Assembly: GCA_937895345.1 (NCBI GenBank)
Contig: CALAWP010000069.1
Coordinates: 1 to 12,057, forward strand
DNA length: 12,057 bases
Origin: an uncultured Paenibacillus sp.
GTDB taxonomy: Bacteria > Bacillota > Bacilli > Paenibacillales > Paenibacillaceae
Direction: 5' to 3'
Positions 1 to 7,026 of the stretch are shown here, piece after piece; the first letter of the stretch is position 1; the number at the start of each line of letters is the position of its first letter. The notes below the pieces were generated by a model. The model saw only the letters and a program-made list of their open reading frames with translations. It was not told the origin of the DNA and did no database searches. The position numbers were made by a program, and so were the translations under genes.

Positions 1-60
1 CGGGTGCTGGAAAATGACTCGAAGTTATGTTCTAGAAATACTATACGAGGAGTGACCGAA

Positions 61-294
61 ATGATCGGACTGTTGGCGATACTTGCCGCCGCCGGAGCCA
101 TAGCGATGGCGGAGGCCCCGCGGCTGTATAAACAACGGCATTTGAAGGAGCTGTGGGTGTTCTCGTTATTGCTGCTGTTTGCAACCGGATTCGCCGCCGC
201 CGCAAGCCTGCATGCCCCGCTTCCGAATCCGATCGATTGGATCGTTTATCTGTTTAAGCCGGTTAACGCTTTCGTCTGGTCCGCTTTGAGTTAA
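61..294 (+). CDS. Small two-helix membrane protein, possible D subunit of a GerA-type germinant receptor
   Basis: Predicted 77-residue membrane protein. Residues 2-17 and 31-49 are hydrophobic and should form two membrane segments joined by a basic loop (about 20-30, RLYKQRHLKE); the tail contains PLPNPIDWIVYLFKP. The ATG at 61 is chosen because GAGGAGTGA (47-55) lies just before it; the frame is open further upstream to the window edge but that stretch is AT-rich and shows no better start. It lies 49 bases before a GerAB permease gene. Small two-helix D subunits of about this size are known beside gerA-type operons in Bacillus, where they change receptor-dependent germination, and from memory similar small proteins have a PNP-containing C-terminal end. 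The D-subunit role is inferred from size, topology and neighbour; no catalytic motif exists. It would sit in the inner membrane of the spore. It may be co-transcribed with the permease and with receptor genes outside the window. Confidence 0.6.
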   Translation: MIGLLAILAAAGAIAMAEAPRLYKQRHLKELWVFSLLLLFATGFAAAASLHAPLPNPIDWIVYLFKPVNAFVWSALS

Positions 295-330
295 TCGACG
301 GCGGCAGTTTGTCCGCGAGAATGACGGAGG

Positions 331-346
331 GAGGAGGCCCGCACTG
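331..346 (+). promoter_or_regulatory. Ribosome binding site and CTG start of the GerAB gene
   Basis: GAGGAGG (331-337) lies six bases before the CTG at 344-346. No ATG, GTG or TTG occurs in this frame between 293 and the ATG at 383. Starting at CTG yields the N-terminal sequence NREKINARQFGI, typical of GerAB proteins; starting at 383 would remove it and leave no ribosome binding site nearby. Confidence 0.65.
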
Positions 347-1471
347 AACCGAGAAAAAATCAACGCCAGGCAATTCGGCATTATGGTAACCATGTACACG
401 GTCGGCACAACCATTCTTGTCATTCCTTCCGGCATGGCCGCCGAAGCGAAGCAGGATGCCTGGATCGGCGCCGTCATCGGCGTCGCGATCGGGTTATTGC
501 TTGTGCTGCTGTACAACGCTGCGGGCGGCATATATCCCGGGAACACCCTGGTCGAGACCATAGAAGCCGTGCTGGGCAAATGGATCGGCAAGGCGGTATC
601 GTTTCTTCTGATATGTTTTGCCATGATTCTCGCTTCGGAGCTGCTGTATTATATCGGAAACTTTATTACGACTCAAATTTTGCCTGAAACGCCGATTCTG
701 GCAGTACACTTGCTGTTTGCCATCGTGTCCGCGGCGGGCGTGCGATACGGCGTTGAAGTGCTGGCGCGGTCGATCGAGCTTTTGTTTCCGCTTTTTATAT
801 TGCTGCTCCTCATTTTGGTCGCTTTCAGCTCTTTTCAGATCGAACCGAACCATTTATTGCCCATCATGGAGGCGGACGCGAAATCGCTGCTCCGGGCAGG
901 ATTGTTTTTTACAAGCACCTTTTCGCTGACGCCTGTCCTGCTGTTGATGATCTACCCCGCTTCGGTCGACGATCCCCATTCGGCCCGCAAAGCTTTTTTG
1001 TGGGGGACGGCGGCGGCGGGCGTCTTGATGATCGCCGTCATTCTGCTGAGCATTTCAGTGCTCGGGGCCGATATGACAGCCAGGCAGATTTTTCCAAGCT
1101 ATGCGCTTGCCAAAAAAATTAACGTAGGAAATTTTTTGCAGCGGATCGAAATTGTAGTGGCGGGCATGTGGTTCATTTCGATATTTGTTCGAATGACGAT
1201 TTATTATTATGCGGCCGTCACGGCTATCGCCCAGACGTTCAAGCTAAAGGACTACCGCTTCCTGGTCTTGCCGGCGTGCATCATTCTGGTGACGCTCTCT
1301 CTCATTGTTCATCCCGATATTGTGCATTCGACGAAATACGATCGGGAAGCCTGGCCAGCTTATGCCGCCGTGTTCGGCTTTCTGCTGCCGCTGCTGCTTG
1401 TCGTCGTGCATGCATTTCGCAGCGGGGGAAGGACGGACGGAGACGGGGACGAACAGGCCGGATCTTCCTAG
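344..1471 (+). CDS. GerAB/YndE-type spore germination permease
   Basis: Membrane subunit of a GerA-type germinant receptor, of the APC amino-acid transporter superfamily. In the spore inner membrane it works with GerAA and GerAC subunits and is thought to bind the germinant. The predicted product has 375 residues, the usual length for GerAB, with about ten hydrophobic segments. Family features are the N-terminal NREKINARQFGI followed by TVGTTILVIPSG, and near residues 267-292 the segment RIEIVVAGMWFISIFVRM followed by IYYYAA, which matches the conserved ERIE...IFVK..YYYAA region of GerAB. The tail (about 359-375) is short, hydrophilic and acidic. The start is taken as CTG at 344, because the conserved N-terminus and the ribosome binding site both lie upstream of the first ATG (383). 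Neighbours are the small two-helix protein before it and spoIIP after it; no GerAC gene follows, so GerAA and GerAC, if present, lie upstream. Germination receptor genes are normally sigma-G dependent; no promoter is visible here. The germinant cannot be told from sequence. Confidence 0.9.
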   Translation: MNREKINARQFGIMVTMYTVGTTILVIPSGMAAEAKQDAWIGAVIGVAIGLLLVLLYNAAGGIYPGNTLVETIEAVLGKWIGKAVSFLLICFAMILASELLYYIGNFITTQILPETPILAVHLLFAIVSAAGVRYGVEVLARSIELLFPLFILLLLILVAFSSFQIEPNHLLPIMEADAKSLLRAGLFFTSTFSLTPVLLLMIYPASVDDPHSARKAFLWGTAAAGVLMIAVILLSISVLGADMTARQIFPSYALAKKINVGNFLQRIEIVVAGMWFISIFVRMTIYYYAAVTAIAQTFKLKDYRFLVLPACIILVTLSLIVHPDIVHSTKYDREAWPAYAAVFGFLLPLLLVVVHAFRSGGRTDGDGDEQAGSS

Positions 1472-1640
1472 GTGCAAGTCCCGCTCTATGCTCGTTCGTG
1501 AACTTACCGCATCATTGGAACCGGCCGCGCGGCTTACTCTTTTAATCTATGAATGCCGGAGGGCGGTTCTATTATCTCTTATTCTCTCATAGGTTTATAG
1601 CAGACGTCACATTTACTGCATAACCGGGAGGTAGGAGCGA

Positions 1641-2867
1641 TTGAGAAAAATATTGGTCGTATGGGTGCAAGGGCTGGACGGGCCCCGCGTCAGACGTTTG
1701 TTGGTGACCGGCAAGTCGTTTTCGCTGCTGGCGTTAAGCTCGATGCTCTTTTTTATTTTGCTGGGGGTTGCAGGCCTCGTTCAGCAGCAATCGCCGCAAG
1801 CGTCCTCTTATTCGATGAGGGGCATCGCGGCATCGGTATCAAGCGGTTTTTTTGCGGACATGCTGGAAATGGAGATGCCTTCCTTCTACAGCGGCATTCC
1901 TTCGGAATCGATCGGCGGCAAAGAGATCGGAGCGTTTCTGATCCGCAGCTTGACCGGCATCAATCCGAAGGATCCCGGGAGCATGCTGGCGGCCGAAATG
2001 CCGGGCATGGAAGGGAACGACGCCTTTCTGATCCGCAAAGGGGTCGGCACCGACACCGATGTCGGGCCGCAGGACCATGTCCCTCCCGTCGCCGGCCTGG
2101 ACGATGGGGAATCCGATCGAGACCATGGAGGAGGAGGCGGCAGCGGCGATGACGGCATCGGAGATGACCCGTCCGAACCCGAACCTTCCGCAGCCCCGAA
2201 ACCGGCCGCAACGCCTTCGACGGGAAAATCCAAAGTCGTCTTCATCTACCATTCGCATAATCGGGAGTCGTGGTACCCGGAGCTGGAAGAAGGGGCCAAA
2301 CACCCGGACTCCGTCACGAAAAACATTACGCTTGTCGGCAAACGGCTGGCGGAGAAGCTGGAGGAACGGGGTGTCGGCGCGATGCATTCCGACATCGATT
2401 ATCCGTCCGCGATCAAAGGCTACCGCTATGAGCTCAGCTACAAATATACGTCCAAGACGGTCAAGGAAGCGTTGGCCAGCAGCGACGATCTGAAGTTCAT
2501 CTTCGACATTCACCGCGATTCGCAGAAGCGGAAATATACGACGGTCGATATCGGCGGCAAAAGTTATGCGCAAGTTTATTTCATCATCGGGCACAAAAAT
2601 CCGAACTGGAAAGAAAACGAAGCGCTGGCCGCCCAAATTCACGATGCGCTGGAGGACAAATATCCCGGCATTTCGCGGGGCATTTGGGGCAAGTCCGCGG
2701 CGACGGGCAATGCCGAGTACAACCAGTCTTTGTCGCCGGGAAGCGTGCTGATTGAAATCGGCGGCGTCGAGAATACGCTGGAGGAGTCGTATCGGACGGC
2801 CGATGCGCTGGCGGAAACGATCGCTTCGATTTATTGGAAAGACGAGGAAGTGTCCGGAAAGGAGTAA
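1641..2867 (+). CDS. spoIIP: Stage II sporulation protein P, peptidoglycan amidase/endopeptidase
   Basis: SpoIIP hydrolyses peptidoglycan (N-acetylmuramoyl-L-alanine amidase and endopeptidase) in the SpoIID-SpoIIM-SpoIIP complex that thins the septum and drives engulfment of the forespore from the mother cell. The 408 residues match the family length (about 400). Residues about 27-48 form the membrane anchor. A region with SSYSMRGIAAS and AFLIRSLTGINP precedes a low-complexity linker (about 152-196, Gly/Asp then Pro/Ala rich). The catalytic domain runs from about 197 to the end with FIYHSHNRESW (H204, H206, E209), FIFDIHRDS (H291) and SVLIEIGG (E372), the His/Glu pattern of this zinc amidase family. 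The start is TTG at 1641, preceded by GGAGGT (1627-1632); the frame gives the family-typical basic N-terminus. Preceded by a 169-base gap without a convincing terminator or promoter; a sigma-E promoter is expected from Bacillus but I could not place one. yqxA follows six bases after the stop. Confidence 0.96.
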   Translation: MRKILVVWVQGLDGPRVRRLLVTGKSFSLLALSSMLFFILLGVAGLVQQQSPQASSYSMRGIAASVSSGFFADMLEMEMPSFYSGIPSESIGGKEIGAFLIRSLTGINPKDPGSMLAAEMPGMEGNDAFLIRKGVGTDTDVGPQDHVPPVAGLDDGESDRDHGGGGGSGDDGIGDDPSEPEPSAAPKPAATPSTGKSKVVFIYHSHNRESWYPELEEGAKHPDSVTKNITLVGKRLAEKLEERGVGAMHSDIDYPSAIKGYRYELSYKYTSKTVKEALASSDDLKFIFDIHRDSQKRKYTTVDIGGKSYAQVYFIIGHKNPNWKENEALAAQIHDALEDKYPGISRGIWGKSAATGNAEYNQSLSPGSVLIEIGGVENTLEESYRTADALAETIASIYWKDEEVSGKE

Positions 2868-2873
2868 GACGCC

Positions 2874-3251
2874 ATGAATCGTAAAGGATGGAAGCTGCTG
2901 CTGGTCGGCGGGGCGATCGCGTTTCTCGTCATATACGGCATTGAAATGTCGACGGCCGGCATCGAGCGAATATACGGCCCCATGGAGGGCGGAGGCACGG
3001 CGAGCGGTCGGTATGCGGAGCCGGAGCCGGAATACGCAAGCGACACGGAAAGACGCATTGCGCAGCTTGAGAAGGAGCTGGCCGAAATCAAAAACGGCGG
3101 CTTGCGCGAGGAAAGGCTGCCCGGCCTGTCGGCCGAATCCGGCGATTCCGCGGTCGACAAGCTGGCCCATTCCGCTTCGGGGCTGCTGCAAACCGCCTCC
3201 AGCAAGAGCATCCGGTTCGTCGCGTCGCTGTTCGGAAGTTTGATGGAATAA
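2874..3251 (+). CDS. yqxA: YqxA-like small membrane-anchored protein (DUF3679 type)
   Basis: A 125-residue protein of unknown function. Residues 7-24 (KLLLVGGAIAFLVIYGIE) form one membrane segment after a basic MNRKGW start. Next come an acidic, low-complexity stretch (about 36-58), a short probable coiled coil (RRIAQLEKELAEIKNG, about 60-75) and a C-terminal part (about 94-124) that looks amphipathic (VDKLAHSASGLLQTAS...VASLFGSLME). The ATG at 2874 is supported by AAGGAG inside the last codons of spoIIP. The tight six-base spacing shows that it is translated from the spoIIP transcript and so probably made in the mother cell during sporulation. B. subtilis has yqxA in exactly this position between spoIIP and lepA, and the name rests on that synteny plus size and the N-terminal helix; sequence identity in this family is low, so the symbol is less certain than the gene. 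Confidence 0.75.
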   Translation: MNRKGWKLLLVGGAIAFLVIYGIEMSTAGIERIYGPMEGGGTASGRYAEPEPEYASDTERRIAQLEKELAEIKNGGLREERLPGLSAESGDSAVDKLAHSASGLLQTASSKSIRFVASLFGSLME

Positions 3252-3280
3252 TTGCTGTCAATCCCTCTTGCTGATATAAT
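3252..3280 (+). promoter_or_regulatory. Sigma-A promoter of lepA
   Basis: TTGCTG (3252-3257) and TATAAT (3275-3280) are 17 bases apart, and TG at 3272-3273 makes an extended -10 element. The -10 matches consensus perfectly; the -35 matches in its TTG. The -35 begins at the base after the yqxA stop codon. Transcription would start near 3287, leaving a leader of about 36 bases before lepA. Confidence 0.75.
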
Positions 3281-3322
3281 AGGAAGAATGATTGGAATTT
3301 ATGTGTCATATGGGGGATACGC

Positions 3323-5140
3323 ATGACTGACGTTCGCGAGCGGCAGAAACGAATCAGAAACTTTTCGATTATAGCGCACATCGATCACGGCAAGTCGACG
3401 CTTGCGGATCGTATACTGGAATATACGGGCGCGTTGACTTCGCGGGAGATGCAGGCGCAGGTTCTCGACCAGATGGACCTGGAGCGCGAGCGCGGCATTA
3501 CGATCAAGCTGCAGGCGGTGCGCCTGTCGTACAAGGCCGACGACGGCCAGGAATATTTGCTGAACCTGATCGATACGCCCGGACATGTCGACTTTACGTA
3601 CGAGGTATCGCGCAGCCTTGCGGCTTGCGAAGGAGCTTTGCTGGTCGTGGACGCCGCGCAAGGGATCGAAGCCCAAACGCTGGCCAACGTTTATTTGGCT
3701 CTGGACAACAACCTTGAAATATTGCCCGTCATTAACAAGATCGATCTTCCGAGCGCCGAGCCCGAACGCGTCAAGGGTGAAATCGAGGACGTCATCGGCC
3801 TCGACGCCAGCGAAGCGGTGCTGGCTTCCGCCAAGGCGGGGATCGGCATCAAGGAAATATTGGAGCAGGTCGTCACGAAGGTGCCGGCGCCGGAAGGCGA
3901 CCCCGACCAACCGCTTAAGGCGCTCATTTTCGACTCTCACTATGACGCCTACAAGGGCGTGATCGTGTACGTCCGCGTCATGGACGGCAGCATCAGCGCC
4001 GGCAAAAAAATCCGGTTTATGGCGACGGGAGCGGAATTCGAAGTGATCGAGGTCGGCGCCTTCAAGCCCCGCATGACGATTGTGGACGAATTGTCCGTAG
4101 GCGACGTCGGATTTGTCGTCGCCGGCATCAAGAACGTGAAGGACACGCGCGTCGGCGATACGATTACGGAAGCGAAACGTCCGGCTCCGGAGCCGCTGCC
4201 GGGCTACAGACGGATCAATCCGATGGTGTTCTGCGGGCTGTACCCGATCGATTCGCAGGATTACAACGATTTGCGCGACGCGCTGGAGAAGCTGGAGCTG
4301 AACGACGCTTCGCTTCGTTACGAACCCGAATCGTCGACGGCGCTCGGCTTCGGATTCCGCTGCGGCTTTCTTGGATTGCTTCATATGGAGATCATTCAGG
4401 AGAGGATCGAGCGCGAATTCAACATTCCGCTCATTACGACCGCGCCAAGCGTTATCTACAAGGTGACGCTGACCAACGGCACGTCGATGGACATTGACAA
4501 TCCGTCCAACTTCCCGGAATCGGGCAAGCTGGACTACGTGGAGGAGCCTTACGTCAAAGCGAGCGTTATCGTGCCGAACGACTTCGTCGGCGCGATCATG
4601 GAGCTGTGCCAGGGCAAGCGGGGCGAATTCCTCAACATGGAATATTTGGATACGAACCGCGTAACGCTGACCTACGACATCCCGCTGTCGGAGATCGTAT
4701 ACGATTTCTTCGATCAGCTGAAATCGAGCACGAAAGGTTACGCTTCATTCGATTACGAGCTGTCGGGCTACCGCAAATCCAATCTGGTCAAGATGGATAT
4801 TTTGCTTAACGGCGAGAATGTCGACGCCTTGTCGGTCATCGTGCACCGCGACCGCGCGTACCAGCGGGGAAGGATCATTTGCGAGAAGCTGAAGGAGCTC
4901 ATTCCGCGCCAAATGTTCGAGGTTCCCGTTCAAGCTTCCATCGGCACGAAGGTCATCGCCCGCGAAACGGTCAAGGCGATGCGCAAAAACGTATTGGCCA
5001 AATGTTACGGCGGAGATATTAGCCGGAAGCGGAAGCTGCTGGAGAAGCAAAAGGAAGGCAAGAAGCGGATGAAGCAGGTCGGCAGCGTCGAAGTGCCGCA
5101 AGAGGCGTTTATGGCGGTGCTCAAGATCGACGAAAGCTGA
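3323..5140 (+). CDS. lepA: Elongation factor 4, ribosome-associated GTPase LepA
   Basis: LepA (EF4) is a GTPase that binds the ribosome; it has been linked to back-translocation and to initiation or subunit biogenesis. The 605 residues fit the usual length of about 600. GTPase motifs are complete: AHIDHGKST (G1, 18-26), RGIT (switch I, 57-60), DTPGH (G3, 84-88), NKID (G4, 138-141) and SAK (G5, 169-171). Domain II follows (about 190-285), then the EF-G-like domains III and V (GFGFRCGFLGLLHMEIIQ near 350) and the LepA-specific C-terminal domain, ending with KCYGGDISRKRKLLEKQKEG and QEAFMAVLKID. The ATG at 3323 follows GGGGGA (3312-3317). It has its own sigma-A promoter directly before it and an intrinsic terminator directly after it, so it is probably mainly monocistronic, apart from read-through from spoIIP-yqxA. 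No odd residues seen. Confidence 0.98.
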   Translation: MTDVRERQKRIRNFSIIAHIDHGKSTLADRILEYTGALTSREMQAQVLDQMDLERERGITIKLQAVRLSYKADDGQEYLLNLIDTPGHVDFTYEVSRSLAACEGALLVVDAAQGIEAQTLANVYLALDNNLEILPVINKIDLPSAEPERVKGEIEDVIGLDASEAVLASAKAGIGIKEILEQVVTKVPAPEGDPDQPLKALIFDSHYDAYKGVIVYVRVMDGSISAGKKIRFMATGAEFEVIEVGAFKPRMTIVDELSVGDVGFVVAGIKNVKDTRVGDTITEAKRPAPEPLPGYRRINPMVFCGLYPIDSQDYNDLRDALEKLELNDASLRYEPESSTALGFGFRCGFLGLLHMEIIQERIEREFNIPLITTAPSVIYKVTLTNGTSMDIDNPSNFPESGKLDYVEEPYVKASVIVPNDFVGAIMELCQGKRGEFLNMEYLDTNRVTLTYDIPLSEIVYDFFDQLKSSTKGYASFDYELSGYRKSNLVKMDILLNGENVDALSVIVHRDRAYQRGRIICEKLKELIPRQMFEVPVQASIGTKVIARETVKAMRKNVLAKCYGGDISRKRKLLEKQKEGKKRMKQVGSVEVPQEAFMAVLKIDES

Positions 5141-5165
5141 CGGCTTCACTATCAAAGCCGCATGG

Positions 5166-5195
5166 GAGGAGAGTGCCGCTCTCCTCTTTTGCTTT
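5166..5195 (+). terminator. Intrinsic terminator after lepA
   Basis: GAGGAGAG (5166-5173) pairs perfectly with CTCTCCTC (5179-5186) around the five-base loop TGCCG, followed by TTTTGCTTT. It lies 25 bases after the lepA stop. The T tract is interrupted, so some read-through into hemW is possible. Confidence 0.85.
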
Positions 5196-5258
5196 GCCCG
5201 GCCATGCGCCAACTGGTGAACGTAGAGGAACGCCCCGACAGGGGGAGGAGGCGAACTT

Positions 5259-6422
5259 ATGATAATGTCTGAAGCGCCGCGCGCGTTATATATTCATATC
5301 CCTTTTTGCACGAACAAGTGTCATTATTGCGATTTCACCTCCTATGTGCTGAAAGGCCAGCCGGTGGACGAGTATTTGGACGCGCTGGAAGCCGAAATGC
5401 GGCTTACCGTCGAGTCGCTGCCGCCGGAGCGGATCGATACGGTGTTCGTCGGCGGAGGAACGCCTACCGTTCTGACTCCCGGCCAAATGACCCGGTTTTT
5501 GAATGCGGTGCAAAGCCGGTTTCCGCTCGCGGCGGACGCGGAATTTACGATGGAGGCGAATCCCGGCACGACGGACCCGGACAAGCTGGCGGCTATGAAA
5601 GCGGGCGGCGTCAACCGGATCAGCTTCGGCGTCCAGTCGTTCGACAACGGTCTGCTGGAGCGGATCGGGCGGATCCATAATACGGACGACGTATACCGCA
5701 GTTTGGACAATGCGAGAGCCGCAGGGTTTCGGAACTTGTCGATCGATCTCATGTTCGGTCTGCCGGGCCAGACGCTCGGGCAGCTGGCCGACAGCGTAGA
5801 GAAGGCGCTGGCGCTCGAGCTTCCTCATTATTCGCTGTACAGCCTGAAGATCGAGGAAAATACGCTGTTTCATAAGCTGTACGAGCGCAACGAGCTGCCC
5901 CTTCCACCGGAGGAAGAGGAATACAACATGTTTCTTCTATTAATAGAAAAGCTGAAATCGGCCGGTTACGTCCATTATGAAATCAGCAATTTCGCGAAAC
6001 CGGGCTTCGAAAGCCGGCATAACCGCACCTATTGGCGCAACGAGCCGTATTACGGCCTCGGCGCGGGAGCGCACGGCTATGCGAACAGGCTTCGCCATGT
6101 CAACCTGAAAGGAATTACCCCGTACATCGACTCCGCGCGCGCGGGACTTCCCCGGCTGGAGGAGCACCGGGTATCCGAGGACGAAGCGATGGAAGACTTT
6201 ATGATGGTCGGACTGCGGCTGCTCGAAGGCGTATCGGCGTCGCGGTTCGCCGGACAGTTTCCCGGCGAGTCGCTGGAGGAGCGGTTCGGAACGGTCTTGC
6301 AATCGCTGGTGGAGAAACAGCTCCTCGTCCGTCTGGAAACGGCGGGGGATGTCGTTTACCGGCTTTCCGATCAAGGCTTGCTGCTCGGCAATGAGGTGTT
6401 TGCTTCGTTTTTGGAAAACTGA
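5259..6422 (+). CDS. hemW: HemW, radical-SAM heme chaperone (HemN-like)
   Basis: HemW is a radical-SAM protein that binds heme and is implicated in heme delivery to membrane enzymes; it was long misnamed coproporphyrinogen III oxidase. The 387 residues match HemW and are shorter than true HemN (about 450). The cluster motif is YIHIPFCTNKCHYCDF with C17, C21 and C24; the residue after CxxxCxxC-D is Phe, as in HemW, where HemN carries a further Cys. GGGTPT (65-70) and EANPGT belong to the SAM-binding barrel, followed by RISFGVQSFD, DLMFGLPGQT and GLGAGAHGY. The C-terminal region (about 300-385) is the HemN_C winged-helix-like domain. The ATG at 5259 is seven bases after AGGAGG (5246-5251); a second ATG at 5265 would be spaced too far. 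It follows the lepA terminator with no recognisable promoter in the remaining 63 bases, so it may depend on read-through. No clear terminator follows it. Confidence 0.96.
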   Translation: MIMSEAPRALYIHIPFCTNKCHYCDFTSYVLKGQPVDEYLDALEAEMRLTVESLPPERIDTVFVGGGTPTVLTPGQMTRFLNAVQSRFPLAADAEFTMEANPGTTDPDKLAAMKAGGVNRISFGVQSFDNGLLERIGRIHNTDDVYRSLDNARAAGFRNLSIDLMFGLPGQTLGQLADSVEKALALELPHYSLYSLKIEENTLFHKLYERNELPLPPEEEEYNMFLLLIEKLKSAGYVHYEISNFAKPGFESRHNRTYWRNEPYYGLGAGAHGYANRLRHVNLKGITPYIDSARAGLPRLEEHRVSEDEAMEDFMMVGLRLLEGVSASRFAGQFPGESLEERFGTVLQSLVEKQLLVRLETAGDVVYRLSDQGLLLGNEVFASFLEN

Positions 6423-6457
6423 GGGGCGGATTCTCCCGAAAATCGGAAAAATGCCGC

Positions 6458-6486
6458 TTGAGAATTAATGCGCGATGATGTATATT
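6458..6486 (+). promoter_or_regulatory. Sigma-A promoter of the acetyltransferase gene
   Basis: TTGAGA (6458-6463) and TATATT (6481-6486) lie 17 bases apart, each matching consensus in five of six positions. Transcription would start near 6493, which leaves a leader of about 44 bases before the ATG at 6537. An in-frame ATG at 6468 falls inside this promoter and would not be on the transcript. Confidence 0.75.
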
Positions 6487-6536
6487 TATTCATATTGATT
6501 GTAACTTCCATGGGATGGTATCGAGGTGAGGCAGCT

Positions 6537-7007
6537 ATGCAGGCTCTGCAGGCCGTATGCAGACGGGCGACGTCGGAAGACGTGGAGACATTGTACGAAT
6601 TAATTAAAGGTTACGCCGAACAAGGAGTCATGCTGCCTCGCTCGCGGGAAGCGCTCGCCCGTTCGATCGACACGTTTGTCGTTGCGGAAGCCGGCGGCGA
6701 AGTAGTCGGCTGCGGTTCGCTGACCCGTCTGGGGGACGAATTGGTGGAAATCCGTTCGCTCGGCATTACGGAAGGCTACAAAAGTTTAGGCATCGGCAGC
6801 AAGCTGGTGGACGCGCTGATCGAGCAGGCCCGAGACTTGGGCATCTCCCGGGTGATGGCGCTGACGTACGCGGTGCCTTTTTTTGAACGAAACGGCTTCA
6901 AGGTTGTAGACAAGGAAATTTTTCCGGAAAAAGTGTGGAAAGACTGCGTTCATTGCCCGAAGCAGTTCGCTTGCGACGAAATCGCAGTTTTGAAGCTGCT
7001 GGATTGA
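6537..7007 (+). CDS. GNAT acetyltransferase, short N-acetylglutamate synthase-like
   Basis: A 156-residue acetyl-CoA-dependent N-acetyltransferase. The GNAT fold is seen in EAGGEVVGCGSL (strands 2-3), VEIRSLGITEGYKSLGIGSKLVDALIEQA with the acetyl-CoA loop KSLGIG (82-87; Lys in place of the usual Arg/Gln), ISRVMALTYAVPFFERNGF, and the tail EIFPEKVWKDCVHCPKQFACDEIAV. That tail, with C137, C140 and C146, and the ALTY...FFE.NGF segment resemble the short ArgA-like N-acetylglutamate synthases of Bacillota and Thermus. The predicted reaction is acetylation of glutamate for arginine synthesis, but the substrate is inferred from similarity only. The ATG at 6537 is chosen because GAGGTGAGG (6523-6531) lies five bases before it and because a promoter covers the alternative ATG at 6468. 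It has its own promoter and a terminator that overlaps the heat-shock promoter, so it looks like a single-gene unit between hemW and hrcA. Confidence 0.88.
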   Translation: MQALQAVCRRATSEDVETLYELIKGYAEQGVMLPRSREALARSIDTFVVAEAGGEVVGCGSLTRLGDELVEIRSLGITEGYKSLGIGSKLVDALIEQARDLGISRVMALTYAVPFFERNGFKVVDKEIFPEKVWKDCVHCPKQFACDEIAVLKLLD

Positions 7008-7026
7008 AAATAATGGCTTAAACTTG

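Noticed and set aside
9..48. Sigma-G-like -10 (AATACTA, 37-43) before the small membrane protein gene
   Set aside because: No matching -35 at the right distance, and transcription would start at or inside the ribosome binding site.
2..55. Possible C-terminal end of an upstream gene, stop TGA at 53-55 overlapping the ribosome binding site of the small membrane protein gene
   Set aside because: Only 17 codons are visible (ending ...SYVLEILYEE), AT-rich and without a family motif; another frame stops at 15-17. A real upstream GerA or GerC gene is plausible but cannot be shown from this window.
1524..1545. GCCGCGCGGC palindrome followed by TTACTCTTTT after the GerAB gene
   Set aside because: With a four-base loop the stem has only three pairs; too weak to call a terminator.
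1587..1617. Possible sigma-E promoter of spoIIP (TCATAGG and CATTTACT)
   Set aside because: The spacing (about 16) is longer than usual, the boxes match only partly, and the leader would be too short. A sigma-E promoter is expected here but not convincingly visible.
2127..2493. Internal GGAGGAGGAGG (2127-2137) and an out-of-frame ATG at 2149 inside spoIIP
   Set aside because: The purine run encodes the Gly-rich linker, and the out-of-frame translation is Arg/Pro-rich with no protein-like features.
1839..3191. 450-codon minus-strand frame opposite spoIIP and yqxA; similar long frames opposite lepA (3299-4384) and dnaJ (10695-11939)
   Set aside because: All run antisense to well-supported genes, have Arg-rich unnatural translations and no supporting ribosome binding site that I could see. 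They reflect the GC-rich third codon positions.
6424..6457. Imperfect hairpin CCGAAAATCGG after hemW
   Set aside because: Four-pair core and no T tract; not enough for a terminator.
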